Shown here piece by piece: positions 45,990-55,029 of a DNA stretch of 64,000 nt. The position numbers and the translations under genes are program-made. Source of the stretch: OLB7 sp966250335 (lineage in GTDB: Bacteria > Bacteroidota > Ignavibacteria > OLB7). The stretch is from positions 25,252 to 89,251 of the forward strand of contig CBINGZ010000019.1 of assembly GCA_966250335.1 (NCBI GenBank). Reading direction: 5' to 3'. Each line of letters starts with the position of its first letter. Positions within the stretch are counted from its first letter, which is position 1. The notes below the pieces were generated by a model. The model ran no database searches, was not told the origin of the DNA, and was given only the letters and a program-made list of their open reading frames with translations.

Positions 45990-46501
45990 ACTCCGCCGAC
46001 TACTGGATCGACCGACTCGGATTGACCAGGCATCCCGAAGGGGGCTGGTTCCGTGAAACATATCGTGCCGCGGGGTCGATCGAGGCCGACGCGCTGCCGG
46101 AACGGTACGGCTCGCCCCGTTCGTTCTCCACTGCGATCTATTTTCTGCTGAAGGGAGATGAGCGTTCCCATCTGCACAGGCTCGGCTCGGACGAGATCTG
46201 GCATTTCCATGCCGGGAGCGGCGTGACGATCCGTACGATCTCTCCGGAGGGGGAGGCTTGCGATATCCGTCTCGGTTCCGACGCCGAGGCCGGCGAGCGT
46301 TTCCAGGCGATCATCCCCGCCGGGACCTGGTTCGGCGCGACGGTCGACGATCCCGCCTCCTACACGCTGGTGGGGTGTACCGTGGCTCCGGGGTTCGACT
46401 TCGGCGATTTCGAGATGGGGGATCGCGATACCCTGCTCGACGCCTATCCCCGGCACGCAGATCTCATCATGTCGCTGACGCGCGGAGCCGATCCCGCGTA
46501 A
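45986..46501 (+). CDS. DUF985 cupin protein
   Basis: The 171-residue protein matches the DUF985 cupin family. It starts with LTRHPEGGWFRETYRA, continues with the characteristic STAIYFLLKGDERSHLHR, DEIWHFHAGS, then IIPAGTWFGA and YTLVGCTVAPGFDFGDFEMG, and ends with a short helix. His residues in HLHR and WHFH are candidate metal ligands. Proteins of this family are small cytoplasmic double-stranded beta-barrels; a sugar-epimerase-like activity has been suspected for some but is not established. Its ATG overlaps the upstream stop. Confidence 0.92.
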   Translation: MNSADYWIDRLGLTRHPEGGWFRETYRAAGSIEADALPERYGSPRSFSTAIYFLLKGDERSHLHRLGSDEIWHFHAGSGVTIRTISPEGEACDIRLGSDAEAGERFQAIIPAGTWFGATVDDPASYTLVGCTVAPGFDFGDFEMGDRDTLLDAYPRHADLIMSLTRGADPA

Positions 46502-46534
46502 GCTTACTCTCACATTCATCCCAGGGACAGACCG

Positions 46535-47041
46535 ATGGCAGACGTGGAGACCCAGACCCAGGAATATCGCACCGGGCCCGATCGTGCGACGATGACCGCC
46601 GCCATACGCGAGCTTCCGGCGATCACGGAGTCGGCCGTGGCCGGGCTTACCGACGAACAGCTCGACACCAGGTATCGGGAGGGGGGATGGACGCTTCGCC
46701 AGGTGGTTCATCATCTCGCCGATTCGCATCTGAACGCCTTCGTCCGGGTCAAGCTGGCGCTCACCGAGGACCATCCGCGGGTGAAGACGTACGACCAGGA
46801 TCTCTGGGCCGATCTCCCCGATTCGAAGCTCCCCGTGGAATCGTCGCTCCAGATTCTCCGCGGTCTGCACGAGCGGTGGACCGTTCTCCTGGAAAGCCTT
46901 CCCGCTCCGGCGTTCGACAGAACCGTATCGCATCCGGATAACGGAGATATGTCGATCGACGATTTTCTGCGGATCTACGCCGACCACGGCCGCAACCATG
47001 TGAACCAGATCGTGGGGCTGAGGGAGTCGAAGGGTTGGTGA
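46535..47041 (+). CDS. DinB/YfiT-family putative metal-dependent thiol transferase
   Basis: The 168-residue protein shows the YfiT pattern. YREGGWTLRQVVHHLADSHLNAF contains the first metal-ligand His residues, and the next blocks are RVKLALTEDHPRVKTYDQD, LRGLHERWTVLLESLP and IYADHGRNHVNQIVGL with further His ligands. In Firmicutes, YfiT-like proteins are bacillithiol transferases of the DinB four-helix fold; the thiol used here is unknown. Start ATG 46535 has 'aggga' in 'cccagggacagaccg' upstream. It overlaps the pseudouridine synthase gene by GTGA. Confidence 0.9.
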   Translation: MADVETQTQEYRTGPDRATMTAAIRELPAITESAVAGLTDEQLDTRYREGGWTLRQVVHHLADSHLNAFVRVKLALTEDHPRVKTYDQDLWADLPDSKLPVESSLQILRGLHERWTVLLESLPAPAFDRTVSHPDNGDMSIDDFLRIYADHGRNHVNQIVGLRESKGW

Positions 47042-47946
47042 CCCCGGAGGGTCGGGCGGCGGCTCCTTCGGCGATCCGCCTTCCCGACCTTGCGTCCGCG
47101 CCGTCGACGATCCTGGAGTATCTGATCTCCCGGTTCCCGCATATCGGCGAGTCGGTCTGGCGCGGGCGGGTCGCATCGGGAAGCGTGACGGAGGAAAGCG
47201 GCAGGCCGATCGACGAAGGGACGGCATATCGTGCCGGGATAAGAGTCCTCTACTACCGCGAGGTGATCGGGGAACAGTCGATACCGTATCGTGAAGCGAT
47301 TCTGTTCCGGAACGAGCATTTCCTGGTCGTCGACAAGCCGCATTTCCTTCCGGTCGTTCCTTCCGGTCCCTACGTGAACGAGTCGCTGGTGGAACGTCTC
47401 CGGCGGAGGTTCCCGGAGGCGACTCCGACGCCGGTCCATCGTCTCGATCGCGAGACGGCCGGGCTGGTGCTGGTGTCTCTCGACGAGCGGACGCGTCCTC
47501 TCTATCATGGTCTCTTCGCATCGGGGATGATCGAGAAGGAATATCTCGCGATATGTCGTGAGGAGCGTCCGGCGCCGGCCTCCAGCTTCACGATCGAGGA
47601 ACGGATGGAGCCGGGGGAGCCGTGGTTCAGGATGAAGCTCGTGCCGGGGACGCCGAACTCCCGTACCGACGTCGAGCTGCTGGAGCGGCGCGGCGACCGT
47701 CTCCTGCTGAGACTGCGGCCGGTCACCGGCAGGAAACATCAGATCAGGCTCCATCTCTCCGGCCTTGGACTGCCGATCGTCGGGGATCGTCTCTATCCGG
47801 AGGTCTTCCCTCACGCGCCGTACGACTTCACCGATCCACTCCGGCTTCTGGCTTCGCGTCTCCGCTTCGTCGATCCGGTCTCCGGGGAGGCGATGGAGTT
47901 CGCCGCCGGTCCTTCCGGTGAACCGTTCGCGGGCTCCGCTCTCTGA
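47038..47946 (+). CDS. RluA-type pseudouridine synthase
   Basis: The 302-residue protein has the catalytic motif HRLDRETAGLVLV with the nucleophilic Asp. LVVDKPHFLPVVPSGPYV precedes it, and GRKHQIRLHLSGLGLPIVGDRLY follows, all typical of RluA/TruC-type enzymes. An unusual N-terminal part (about 1-75) looks like an S4-related region and is longer than usual. It isomerises uridine in rRNA or tRNA; the exact target cannot be set. GTG 47038 overlaps the preceding TGA (GTGA); TTG 47035 is also in frame. Last gene of the tight run that begins at 41352. Confidence 0.93.
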   Translation: MTPEGRAAAPSAIRLPDLASAPSTILEYLISRFPHIGESVWRGRVASGSVTEESGRPIDEGTAYRAGIRVLYYREVIGEQSIPYREAILFRNEHFLVVDKPHFLPVVPSGPYVNESLVERLRRRFPEATPTPVHRLDRETAGLVLVSLDERTRPLYHGLFASGMIEKEYLAICREERPAPASSFTIEERMEPGEPWFRMKLVPGTPNSRTDVELLERRGDRLLLRLRPVTGRKHQIRLHLSGLGLPIVGDRLYPEVFPHAPYDFTDPLRLLASRLRFVDPVSGEAMEFAAGPSGEPFAGSAL

Positions 47947-47996
47947 ACCCGATATATCCTCCGGTCCCGTACGGGCCGTCTCTCCCTGTCATTCTC

Positions 47997-49682
47997 ATGT
48001 CGTCTCACATTCAGTCTTCACCCGAACGGATCTTGGAGCTCCGGGAGCTTCTCTCAACGGCGCGGCTCCCGGCCGAGAAGCTCCGCGTGGTCGCCGAACT
48101 GGCCCGCAGGCTGACGGTGGAGGATGATCCGGAGGGATACGTTCTGGCCCGGCAGGCGCTCGAGCTTGCGGAGGAGCTGGGGGATGAGATGAACGTCGCC
48201 CGCGCGCTGAACACGATGGGGCTGTACCATGAGGGGAAAGGGGAGATCGATCAGGCGATCCCTCTGCTGGAGCGGAGCCGCCGGATGTGCATCCGTCTCG
48301 GACTGGAGCGGGGAATCCTCGATGCCACCTCCCTCATCGCCCAGTGCAGGATGAGGCGGGGAGAGTACGTGGAGGCGAGCACGGAGCTGGAGAAGGCCGT
48401 TCGGATCTGCGCATCGCTGGGCGATATGAGCAGAATGCCCGCCTTGCGGAACTCCATGGCAGTGATTCGCTTCGCCGTCGGCGATCTGGCCGGAGCGATC
48501 GAGCTGCACCAGCAGAATCTGGAGGAGCTGGTGGCCTCGGGGAATCTGAGACGCGCCGCGCTGATCCTGGGGAATATCGCGGAGATCCGTATGGAGCTGC
48601 GCGAATGGGATGCCGCGGTGGAGGCGTTCGAGCGCGCCGTCGCCTTCCTCTCCGATGACGACCCCGGCGAACTCGCCCGCATGGGGGTGCGAATGGCCGA
48701 GTGCCATCTGGCGATCGGCAGGATCGAGGAGGCGGAACAATGCATGAAGGAGCTGGGTGAGAGAGTCTCCGAGGAAATGCTGCCGCATCCGCACCAGATG
48801 ATCCTCATGAGGAGGGTGCAGGCGCGGCTGGCGATGGAGAGAGGGGATCATGAGGAGGCCGTGAGGCTCTGCCGTGAGGCGATAGACCGCGCGCGTGAAC
48901 ATGGTCTTCGTCCGCTGGAGGCAGCGTCGGTGGAACGGCTCGCGCTCGTTCTGCGGGATGCCGGAAAGACCAATGAGGCGATATCGGAACTCGAGCAGAT
49001 CCTGACGCCGGCGCGGGAGCTCGGCGATCCGAAACTCGAAGCCCGTCTCCTCAGGGAGCTGGCGACCCTTCTCCACACGACCGGCAGGTGCGCGGAGGCG
49101 TTCGAGGCTCTGGAGGCCTATACGGTTCTTCGCGAGCGTCTCTACAGCGAGGAACGTCAGCGTGCGCTGGCCGAGGCGGAGATCAGGTTCCGGACGGCGC
49201 AGGCGGAAAAGGAGCGGGAGATCCTGCGCCTCAAGAACGAGCATCTGGAAGCGGAGAACCGGGGAAAGACACGCGAGCTCACCACGCTCGCCATGGGGCT
49301 GACCCAGAAGACCGAACTGCTCCGGCGGCTCCGGGCCGTGCTCCGCGACCAGACGAGCCCTTCGGCCGCGCGGCGGAGAGCGGAGCTTGTCGCGGAGATC
49401 GAGGGGGCGCTTGCCGCAGAGGAGGGGTGGGGACAGTTCGAGCGGCAGTTCATGCTCCTCCATCCGGAGTTCATCAGAGGGCTCGCCGATCGCTGGCCGA
49501 CCCTCACGCCGGCCGAGCTGAGGACCTGCCTGCTTCTCCGGATCAACATGTCGACCAAGGAGATCTCATCCCTCCTCAGTATCTCCTCCCGTGCCGTTGA
49601 AGGTCATCGCCTGAACATCCGTCGCAAGATGGGACTGGAGCCGGGGACCTCCCTGACCACGTTTCTCGCCTCGCGGTCGTGA
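47997..49682 (+). CDS. TPR protein with C-terminal LuxR-like HTH (transcription regulator)
   Basis: The 561-residue protein begins with TPR helices (about 25-390; ARQALELAEELGDEMNVARA, AGAIELHQQNLEELVASG, VEAFERAVAFLSDDDPG). It continues with a long coiled-coil (about 385-440; LYSEERQRALAEAEIRFRTA, KEREILRLKNEHLEAE). The C-terminal ~60 residues have WGQFERQFMLLHPEFIRGL, then LTPAELRTCLLLRINMSTK and EISSLLSISSRAVEGHRLNI, a LuxR/GerE-type helix-turn-helix. Such cytosolic TPR-HTH regulators are common in Bacteroidota and Chlorobiota. A decayed paralog exists at 25173. An 18-bp palindrome lies 27 nt downstream, before the barrel gene. Confidence 0.92.
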   Translation: MSSHIQSSPERILELRELLSTARLPAEKLRVVAELARRLTVEDDPEGYVLARQALELAEELGDEMNVARALNTMGLYHEGKGEIDQAIPLLERSRRMCIRLGLERGILDATSLIAQCRMRRGEYVEASTELEKAVRICASLGDMSRMPALRNSMAVIRFAVGDLAGAIELHQQNLEELVASGNLRRAALILGNIAEIRMELREWDAAVEAFERAVAFLSDDDPGELARMGVRMAECHLAIGRIEEAEQCMKELGERVSEEMLPHPHQMILMRRVQARLAMERGDHEEAVRLCREAIDRAREHGLRPLEAASVERLALVLRDAGKTNEAISELEQILTPARELGDPKLEARLLRELATLLHTTGRCAEAFEALEAYTVLRERLYSEERQRALAEAEIRFRTAQAEKEREILRLKNEHLEAENRGKTRELTTLAMGLTQKTELLRRLRAVLRDQTSPSAARRRAELVAEIEGALAAEEGWGQFERQFMLLHPEFIRGLADRWPTLTPAELRTCLLLRINMSTKEISSLLSISSRAVEGHRLNIRRKMGLEPGTSLTTFLASRS

Positions 49683-49708
49683 ATTCTTCCTCAGGGATAT
49701 TCTGATCG

Positions 49709-49726
49709 GATGTTCATATGAACATC
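49709..49726. promoter_or_regulatory. 18-bp perfect palindrome, candidate operator
   Basis: GATGTTCATATGAACATC is self-complementary over 18 bp without a spacer. It lies after the TPR-HTH gene and about 170 nt before the barrel gene. A dimeric HTH regulator could bind here; there is no T run, so it is not a terminator. Confidence 0.5.
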
Positions 49727-49849
49727 TCTCCCGTCTTCGGCATGACGGCCGAGACATCATGTTGCCATCACGTTACCCTGCGGGATTCTCTGAAAGAGGA
49801 CCACACCCCCTAGTAGTTTTCGCGTAGTGAGACGCCTCGGGGCGCTCTG

Positions 49850-49857
49850 TAATTTCG
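49850..49857 (+). promoter_or_regulatory. Putative promoter box (TAATTTCG)
   Basis: TAATTTCG fits the TAnnTT[TC]G pattern seen at other genes in the window and lies 40 nt before the barrel gene start at 49897. No convincing TTG upstream. Confidence 0.35.
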
Positions 49858-49896
49858 TGCATGTTCGTCAGCCCCAGTCAACCAGAACACTCGATC

Positions 49897-50553
49897 ATGC
49901 ACCTTTTCCGGTCTCTCGTTCCCGTCGCCTTCGCGATGATCCTCTTCTTCACGACCTCCCCTCTTCATGCTCAGCGATCCGGCTGGCGTCACTTCTCGCG
50001 TCCCGAGATGGTGACCGCCATCATCCCCTACTCCATCTCCGTGACCGACGGCGAGGAGAGTATCGAGGGGAGCTTCACGGAGGTCGGTGTGGGCCTGGGG
50101 TGGAGTATTCCGGTCTACGAGATCGGGGAGGATCTGGCGCTCGCCGTCGCTCCGTCGCTCATGGTCGCCACCAGCGCCGGCATTTCGGATGCGATCGTGG
50201 AGGAGGAGGATCGTTTCCCGCTCACCATGTCGCTGGAGGGGGGACTCTTCGCCTCGGTAAAGTATGGGGCCGATGCCGTCTGGAACACCAGGAAGACCTT
50301 CATGGCGGGGGCCGGCATCGGCGCATGGTACACGGCGCTCACGACCCTCGACCCGTACGACATCACCGCCTCCTACACCCGTCCGGCGATCATGGCGGAG
50401 GTGGGAGCGAAGCTGGGGAAGACCCCGGTCAAGTTCCGCTATGCCCGGATCCTCGGCGCCGGCGAGGAGACCGAACCGGGCTGGCGCACGGAGGAGGTGA
50501 AGGTCTCGCTCGATCAACAGAGCTTTCAGCTCATCATCACATTCGGACTTTGA
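49897..50553 (+). CDS. Small outer-membrane beta-barrel-like protein
   Basis: The 218-residue protein has a signal peptide (about 1-26, ending SPLHAQ). The remainder alternates strands with aromatic/Gly patterns (FTEVGVGLGWSIPVY, LALAVAPSLMVATSA, MSLEGGLFASVKY, FMAGAGIGAWYTAL) and ends with the strand SFQLIITFGL, as expected for an OmpX/OmpA-type barrel inserted by BamA. ATG 49897 is chosen for the signal sequence; an in-frame ATG at 49861 adds residues with no signal character. It precedes two paralogous lipoprotein genes by 24 nt. Confidence 0.85.
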   Translation: MHLFRSLVPVAFAMILFFTTSPLHAQRSGWRHFSRPEMVTAIIPYSISVTDGEESIEGSFTEVGVGLGWSIPVYEIGEDLALAVAPSLMVATSAGISDAIVEEEDRFPLTMSLEGGLFASVKYGADAVWNTRKTFMAGAGIGAWYTALTTLDPYDITASYTRPAIMAEVGAKLGKTPVKFRYARILGAGEETEPGWRTEEVKVSLDQQSFQLIITFGL

Positions 50554-50577
50554 GCCGCTATACCATAGGACCCTTTC

Positions 50578-52086
50578 ATGATCTGCGTTTCCCTTCCCTC
50601 TGTCAGGGGATGTTTCCGTTCGTGGCGGATTTCCGTCCTGTTCCTGCTCCCGCTTCTGCTCACCTCATGCAGCATCCAGGATTTCGCGCTGCGGGAAGGG
50701 CGTCTGCTCGCCGAGGCGCCGATCCCGTACGAGTCGTACGTGGAGGCGATATCGCTCCCCGACGACGAGATGATCGTTCTACGCGATCCGGAGGAAGATG
50801 TCATGGTCCTGGAACGGCTGCGGAGCGATCTGTCAAGGGCCTGGGCGGTTCCGCTGCCGCTGGAGGGAGAGATCTACCTTTCGCAGGGGCTGGTCTTCGC
50901 TCCTTCGAAGCGGAGGAAGGAGGTCCGGGTTCCGCTCTTCTACGACGACACGAATATCGGACTCTTCTATGAAGAGGAACGTGGAGAGAACAGAATCCTC
51001 ACCCTGGCGCTGTTCGACTCCGACGAGGGGGGCCTGCTCAAGCAGGTCCCTCTCGACACGTTCCCTGTTCCGAGCGCCTCGTTTCCGGTTCGTGCGGGGG
51101 AGTTCCGGATGTCGCCGGACCGCCGGTCGTTCGCCGTCTATTCGTACGATTATTCGAAGGTTCTCTATGGAGACGGCCTCTCGGCTGTCGATCTCCACGT
51201 GACACTCTATTCGACACGGGGAGAAAAGATCGGCTCGGCCGCCGCATCGTTCAGCGTCGGACTCGAGCCCGATGAAGCCGACGAGGTCGATGCGGCACTC
51301 CCGCCGCCGTTGCTCACTGCGGCGGGAGAGTTCATCCAGCCGGTCGTGGTCGGGAACGAGCTGCTGGCCGTGGTCGTCGACCCCCGTTCAGGGAGCGATC
51401 GGGTCGTGAAGGTGATGAATCTCGGAGAGGAGGAGGTGGGGCTCGTCCGGATGCAGTCGATCGCCGGGTCGGCCGTCGGGGTCGGCGTCTCCGTCATGGA
51501 CGGGGACGAGGTGGTCGGCGTTTCCTATACGACGCTCGACGCCGAGCATGCGACGGCGGGAACCCCATGGCGATATATTATCGACGACGACCAGGCCGAG
51601 GCGCTGGTGGAGGATGATCTGGGCGGCTTCATCTTCGAGTCGATGATCGTTGCGCCCGACGGGTCACCCACATTCATCCTGGAATATCAGAAAGCGATGA
51701 TGCTGGTCGAGCTGACGTCAAGGACGATCATCTACGAACATAATGACATTGCGATCCTTTCCTTCAACGCTACGGGTTCGCTGAAGAACGCCGTCGCGTT
51801 CGATAACGAGCAGAAGGAACCGGGCCTGGAGAGAACGTTCATGGAGCGTCCCGTCGCCGACGGGCTGAAGTTCGTGGTGACGCATTACGACAAGGGACAA
51901 CTCCTCGTTGCCACGGCGCCGAACAGCGGAACGCTGACGACGATTCCGGTTCTGGAGCCGGCGGGGGGGAGCTGGCTCAGGTTCTCCAAGTCGTTCTGGA
52001 ATGATGATCGCACGGTTACCCTGATCATCAGCGATCTGCTGAACGGTTCGGATGAGGCAAAAGTGATGCGTGTGGCGCTGCCGTAG
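50578..52086 (+). CDS. Lipoprotein, paralog A of a tandem pair
   Basis: The 502-residue protein has the lipobox LLLTSC (Cys31). The mature part carries short strand-rich repeats (MIVLRDPEEDVMVLERLRSD, IGLFYEEERGENRI, FRMSPDRRSFAVYSY, GSPTFILEYQKAMMLVE), which give a beta-propeller impression, but no family is recognised. Aligned by eye it is clearly similar to the next gene over its whole length (both start ..GRLLAEAPIPYESYVEAISL / GRIVAEMPVEYDDYLETLVL). It follows the barrel protein by 24 nt. Function unknown; probably surface or periplasmic. Confidence 0.88.
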   Translation: MICVSLPSVRGCFRSWRISVLFLLPLLLTSCSIQDFALREGRLLAEAPIPYESYVEAISLPDDEMIVLRDPEEDVMVLERLRSDLSRAWAVPLPLEGEIYLSQGLVFAPSKRRKEVRVPLFYDDTNIGLFYEEERGENRILTLALFDSDEGGLLKQVPLDTFPVPSASFPVRAGEFRMSPDRRSFAVYSYDYSKVLYGDGLSAVDLHVTLYSTRGEKIGSAAASFSVGLEPDEADEVDAALPPPLLTAAGEFIQPVVVGNELLAVVVDPRSGSDRVVKVMNLGEEEVGLVRMQSIAGSAVGVGVSVMDGDEVVGVSYTTLDAEHATAGTPWRYIIDDDQAEALVEDDLGGFIFESMIVAPDGSPTFILEYQKAMMLVELTSRTIIYEHNDIAILSFNATGSLKNAVAFDNEQKEPGLERTFMERPVADGLKFVVTHYDKGQLLVATAPNSGTLTTIPVLEPAGGSWLRFSKSFWNDDRTVTLIISDLLNGSDEAKVMRVALP

Positions 52087-52249
52087 GAAGAAGCTGAAGA
52101 GGGAGTCGGAATATCGTAATGGAACTCTGCGGCTGTGATGGGAGCCTCGCCTTATATTGGATTCGGATAAGGCGCAGGTGTCGATCACGGAGCCCCGGCT
52201 CATTGTAGTGTGATCGACAGTGAGCCGGGCATGTGATGGAGTTCCGTCT

Positions 52250-53782
52250 ATGACCAACGTTGTTGTGGCCCGACCGGGTCGGGCGTATGCGGAGAGAGGT
52301 CTCTTCGTTCCGTTCCTGCTTCTTTCGCTGCTGCTTGCCTCCTGCTCTTCTCAGATCATACCGCTGAAAGGACGGATCGTCGCCGAAATGCCGGTTGAGT
52401 ATGATGATTATCTGGAAACGCTTGTGCTTCCCGGCGGCGATATGGTCGTGGTGCGAGATATCAGCAGGGTCAAGGGAGACACGTTGATTCTGGAACGGCT
52501 GCGGAACGATCTGTCGCAGGCATGGGAAGCGCGACCTCCATTGGGGGAGGACCCAATTATTCTTCCCGGAGTCAATCTCCATACCGATCTGCGCCGACGG
52601 GAGATACGAAGCCCGCTCTTCTTCGACGGTACGAATATCGGGTTGTTCTATAATGAGAAGTATGACGACGGGGTGATCTTCATGCTGGCATTGTTCGATT
52701 CGGACAATGGAAGTCTGCTCAGGAAGGTCTCTCTCGATACGCTCTCCAATGATGACGACTCCCGACTTCGGGGGGGCGAATTTCGCATGGCTCCGGACAT
52801 GCGTTCATTTGCCGTCTGTACATACTCGTGGGATGGTACGCCGACGCTGTTGGATAAGGGGGTGACGACCGCCCGGCTCGATGCGGTGCTCTATTCCACG
52901 CAGGGTGACAGGATCGGAGCCGCGTCGGTTTCGATCGATCTCGGTTCCGATGCCTGGGACAACGAGGTGTTCCATGCCTCGTTGCCCCCACCGATGCTTG
53001 CGGCGCACGGGAAGCTCATTCAACCTGTAGTGAAAGAGGATAACAAGGTGCTGGTTGTTGTTATGGAGCCCGGCACCGGCAGGTCGTGGGTTGTTCCGGC
53101 GGTGAAGATGGAGGATGAAGATGAAGAAGTCGGACTGGTCCGGATACAGCCGATCACCGACACGACGGTCGGCATCGGCGCCTCGATTGTGGACGGCACC
53201 GAGGTTGTCGCCCTCTCCTATACCGAACTTGAAACGGAGACGGCGACGATACGTCGGTCATGGCGGCACACGATCACCGAGGAGGATGCCGAGGCCCTGG
53301 TGGATGACGATCTCGACGACTTTGTCTTCGAGGCGTTCATCGTATCTCCGGCAGGAAATCCGACGTTCATGCTGGAATATCAGTATACGATAATGGTGGG
53401 TACTAAACATGGTGACGCCAGACCCTATTATGAGAGTGGTGCCCTTGCAATCTTTGCGTTCAATGCCGCCGGGAAGCTGAAGCAAACCGCCGCCTTCGAC
53501 AAGGGGAGGAAGACGTACAACCGGGACAGATGGTTCCTGGAATCTGCCGGGCCCGGTTGGCTGAAATTCATCACTCCGCGTCCCTTAGAGATAATGCTTG
53601 GGGTGCTTCGTGAGGATCAGGAGCTGCAGATGATTCCCGCGGCCGAATACGGCAGAGGAAGTGAACTGAGGATCATGAAATCATGCTGGATCGATGAGCA
53701 TACGTTCCTGCTCGTTGTCAAGCATGCGATTGCCGGAGTGGGAGTCGGAGGTACAAGGATGGTCCGGATAGCCCTGCCGTAA
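52250..53782 (+). CDS. Lipoprotein, paralog B of a tandem pair
   Basis: The 510-residue protein has the lipobox LLLASC (Cys29). It repeats the plan of paralog A: GDMVVVRDISR and LILERLRNDLSQAW, IGLFYNEKYDDGVIFML, FRMAPDMRSFAVCTYSWDG, GNPTFMLEYQYTIMVG, ending MVRIALP in place of VMRVALP. The two have diverged (I estimate less than half identical) and are lower in GC here, suggesting an old duplication. ATG 52250 is chosen; the frame is open to 52220. No function known. Confidence 0.88.
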   Translation: MTNVVVARPGRAYAERGLFVPFLLLSLLLASCSSQIIPLKGRIVAEMPVEYDDYLETLVLPGGDMVVVRDISRVKGDTLILERLRNDLSQAWEARPPLGEDPIILPGVNLHTDLRRREIRSPLFFDGTNIGLFYNEKYDDGVIFMLALFDSDNGSLLRKVSLDTLSNDDDSRLRGGEFRMAPDMRSFAVCTYSWDGTPTLLDKGVTTARLDAVLYSTQGDRIGAASVSIDLGSDAWDNEVFHASLPPPMLAAHGKLIQPVVKEDNKVLVVVMEPGTGRSWVVPAVKMEDEDEEVGLVRIQPITDTTVGIGASIVDGTEVVALSYTELETETATIRRSWRHTITEEDAEALVDDDLDDFVFEAFIVSPAGNPTFMLEYQYTIMVGTKHGDARPYYESGALAIFAFNAAGKLKQTAAFDKGRKTYNRDRWFLESAGPGWLKFITPRPLEIMLGVLREDQELQMIPAAEYGRGSELRIMKSCWIDEHTFLLVVKHAIAGVGVGGTRMVRIALP

Positions 53783-53802
53783 CGGCTCGCACGCGAACCA
53801 TC

Positions 53803-54924
53803 CTACTCCCCCTGCAACGCACTCAACGGAGCCGCATACCCCGTCATCTCCACATATCCTTCCCCCGCAACCGGCGTCCCGTTCCGCACCGCCTCCACCG
53901 CGACCGCTCCTTCCCAGTAGGTGATCCGCGCGGTGTTCTCGGTGCGTAGCTCCTGATCCGATACGTATGGGGTGATCGTCGCCTGGAAGTTCCTGGAAGG
54001 TATCGTAATGCGCCATTTCGAGGGGTAGCGAGCCTTGCTTGCAGGGCTGGTCCAGTGGTCGAGATTCTCGATCGTGTAGTCGGAAAGGGTCAGGGGGATC
54101 CGGGTTCCGTCCGACTCGATGAAGGCGCCGGCGGCGTTCGGGTCGTAGCCTCCCTCCGTCGTACGGATGCCGTAGAGCATCACCTCCGTGTTGTCGCCGA
54201 GCTGGAGCGAGAACCAGTCCCAGCCGACCTGGTTCTTCCCGAGCTGCGATGTGCCGAACTCATGATCCATCCACGCATCTCCCTCGACCTCCACCGGTTC
54301 CCCTTCCAGCGTCAGCACGCCGACGACTCCGAGGCGGGTCATGGAGTAGTACATGGAGGCGTTGTTCGGGTCCTCCCCCTTGCGGGAGTAGCCCTCCGTC
54401 CCCTGCAGGACCGGCGGTTTCTTCGCCGTGGCGATCAGCGAGAGAGCGGCGGAGTCGGTCGTGGCGGAGAGATAGAACATCGGGCCGAGACCTTCCACTT
54501 TCCAGTCCTCGATCCATGTCCGCAGCACGCGCGGGTCGGCCCCCGCATCGTCGTAATCTCCACCTCTCGATATCTTCTCGGTCGAACGGAACGTCTTCCC
54601 ATCCTTGTCCGTGACGGTGAAATGGGCGAAGTAGATGGTGCGCGACTTGAACTTCGATTCCTCCTGCTGTTCCTTCGTCAGCCCCACCCGGAACCAGGTG
54701 AGCTGAAATCCGAACCTTCTCCCATCCTTCGCCTTGAGATGGCCGGTGTAATACCACCATTCGTTCTGATAGTCGGGGTGCGCCGCGTGATCGGCGGGGA
54801 AGGTCAGCTTCCGGTCCGGGGCGGCATATCGGAATGTCTCGGGATCATCGGAGCACGCCACATAGACGAAGACGCCGAGCGCCGCGAGAACCGTCGGGAT
54901 CAGATGAAATGGTCGTCTGTTCAT
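53803..54924 (-). CDS. AttH/CrtC lipocalin-like lipoprotein
   Basis: The 373-residue protein has a lipoprotein signal (MNRRPFHLIPTVLAALGVFVYVAC, Cys24). The AttH/CrtC (hydroxyneurosporene-synthase-like) fold is shown by DHAAHPDYQNEWWYYTGHLK, FGFQLTWFRVGL, YFAHFTVTDKDGK, then GDAWMDHEFGTSQLG and VGWDWFSLQLGDN. AttH proteins are double-lipocalin domains found with ABC transporters such as AttEFGH. Here no transporter gene is adjacent. Enzyme activity as in CrtC is possible but not shown. It is divergent from scpA, with about 100 nt between starts. Confidence 0.9.
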   Translation of the reverse strand: MNRRPFHLIPTVLAALGVFVYVACSDDPETFRYAAPDRKLTFPADHAAHPDYQNEWWYYTGHLKAKDGRRFGFQLTWFRVGLTKEQQEESKFKSRTIYFAHFTVTDKDGKTFRSTEKISRGGDYDDAGADPRVLRTWIEDWKVEGLGPMFYLSATTDSAALSLIATAKKPPVLQGTEGYSRKGEDPNNASMYYSMTRLGVVGVLTLEGEPVEVEGDAWMDHEFGTSQLGKNQVGWDWFSLQLGDNTEVMLYGIRTTEGGYDPNAAGAFIESDGTRIPLTLSDYTIENLDHWTSPASKARYPSKWRITIPSRNFQATITPYVSDQELRTENTARITYWEGAVAVEAVRNGTPVAGEGYVEMTGYAAPLSALQGE

Positions 54925-55017
54925 GCCTGAAATTAGCGAAAGGGGGAGGACTTCAGGCGTTTCCACATGTACCTCCGAAGAGACGGTGTGCAACGTCTCT
55001 ACGTTTCACGTTTTCGT

Positions 55018-55025
55018 ATCTTCGC
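55018..55025 (+). promoter_or_regulatory. Possible promoter box for scpA with very short leader
   Basis: TATCTTCG at 55018-55025 is one base off TAnnTTTG and lies 4 nt before the scpA ATG at 55030, giving another candidate leaderless mRNA. No TTG at the expected distance. Confidence 0.35.
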
Positions 55026-55029
55026 CCCG

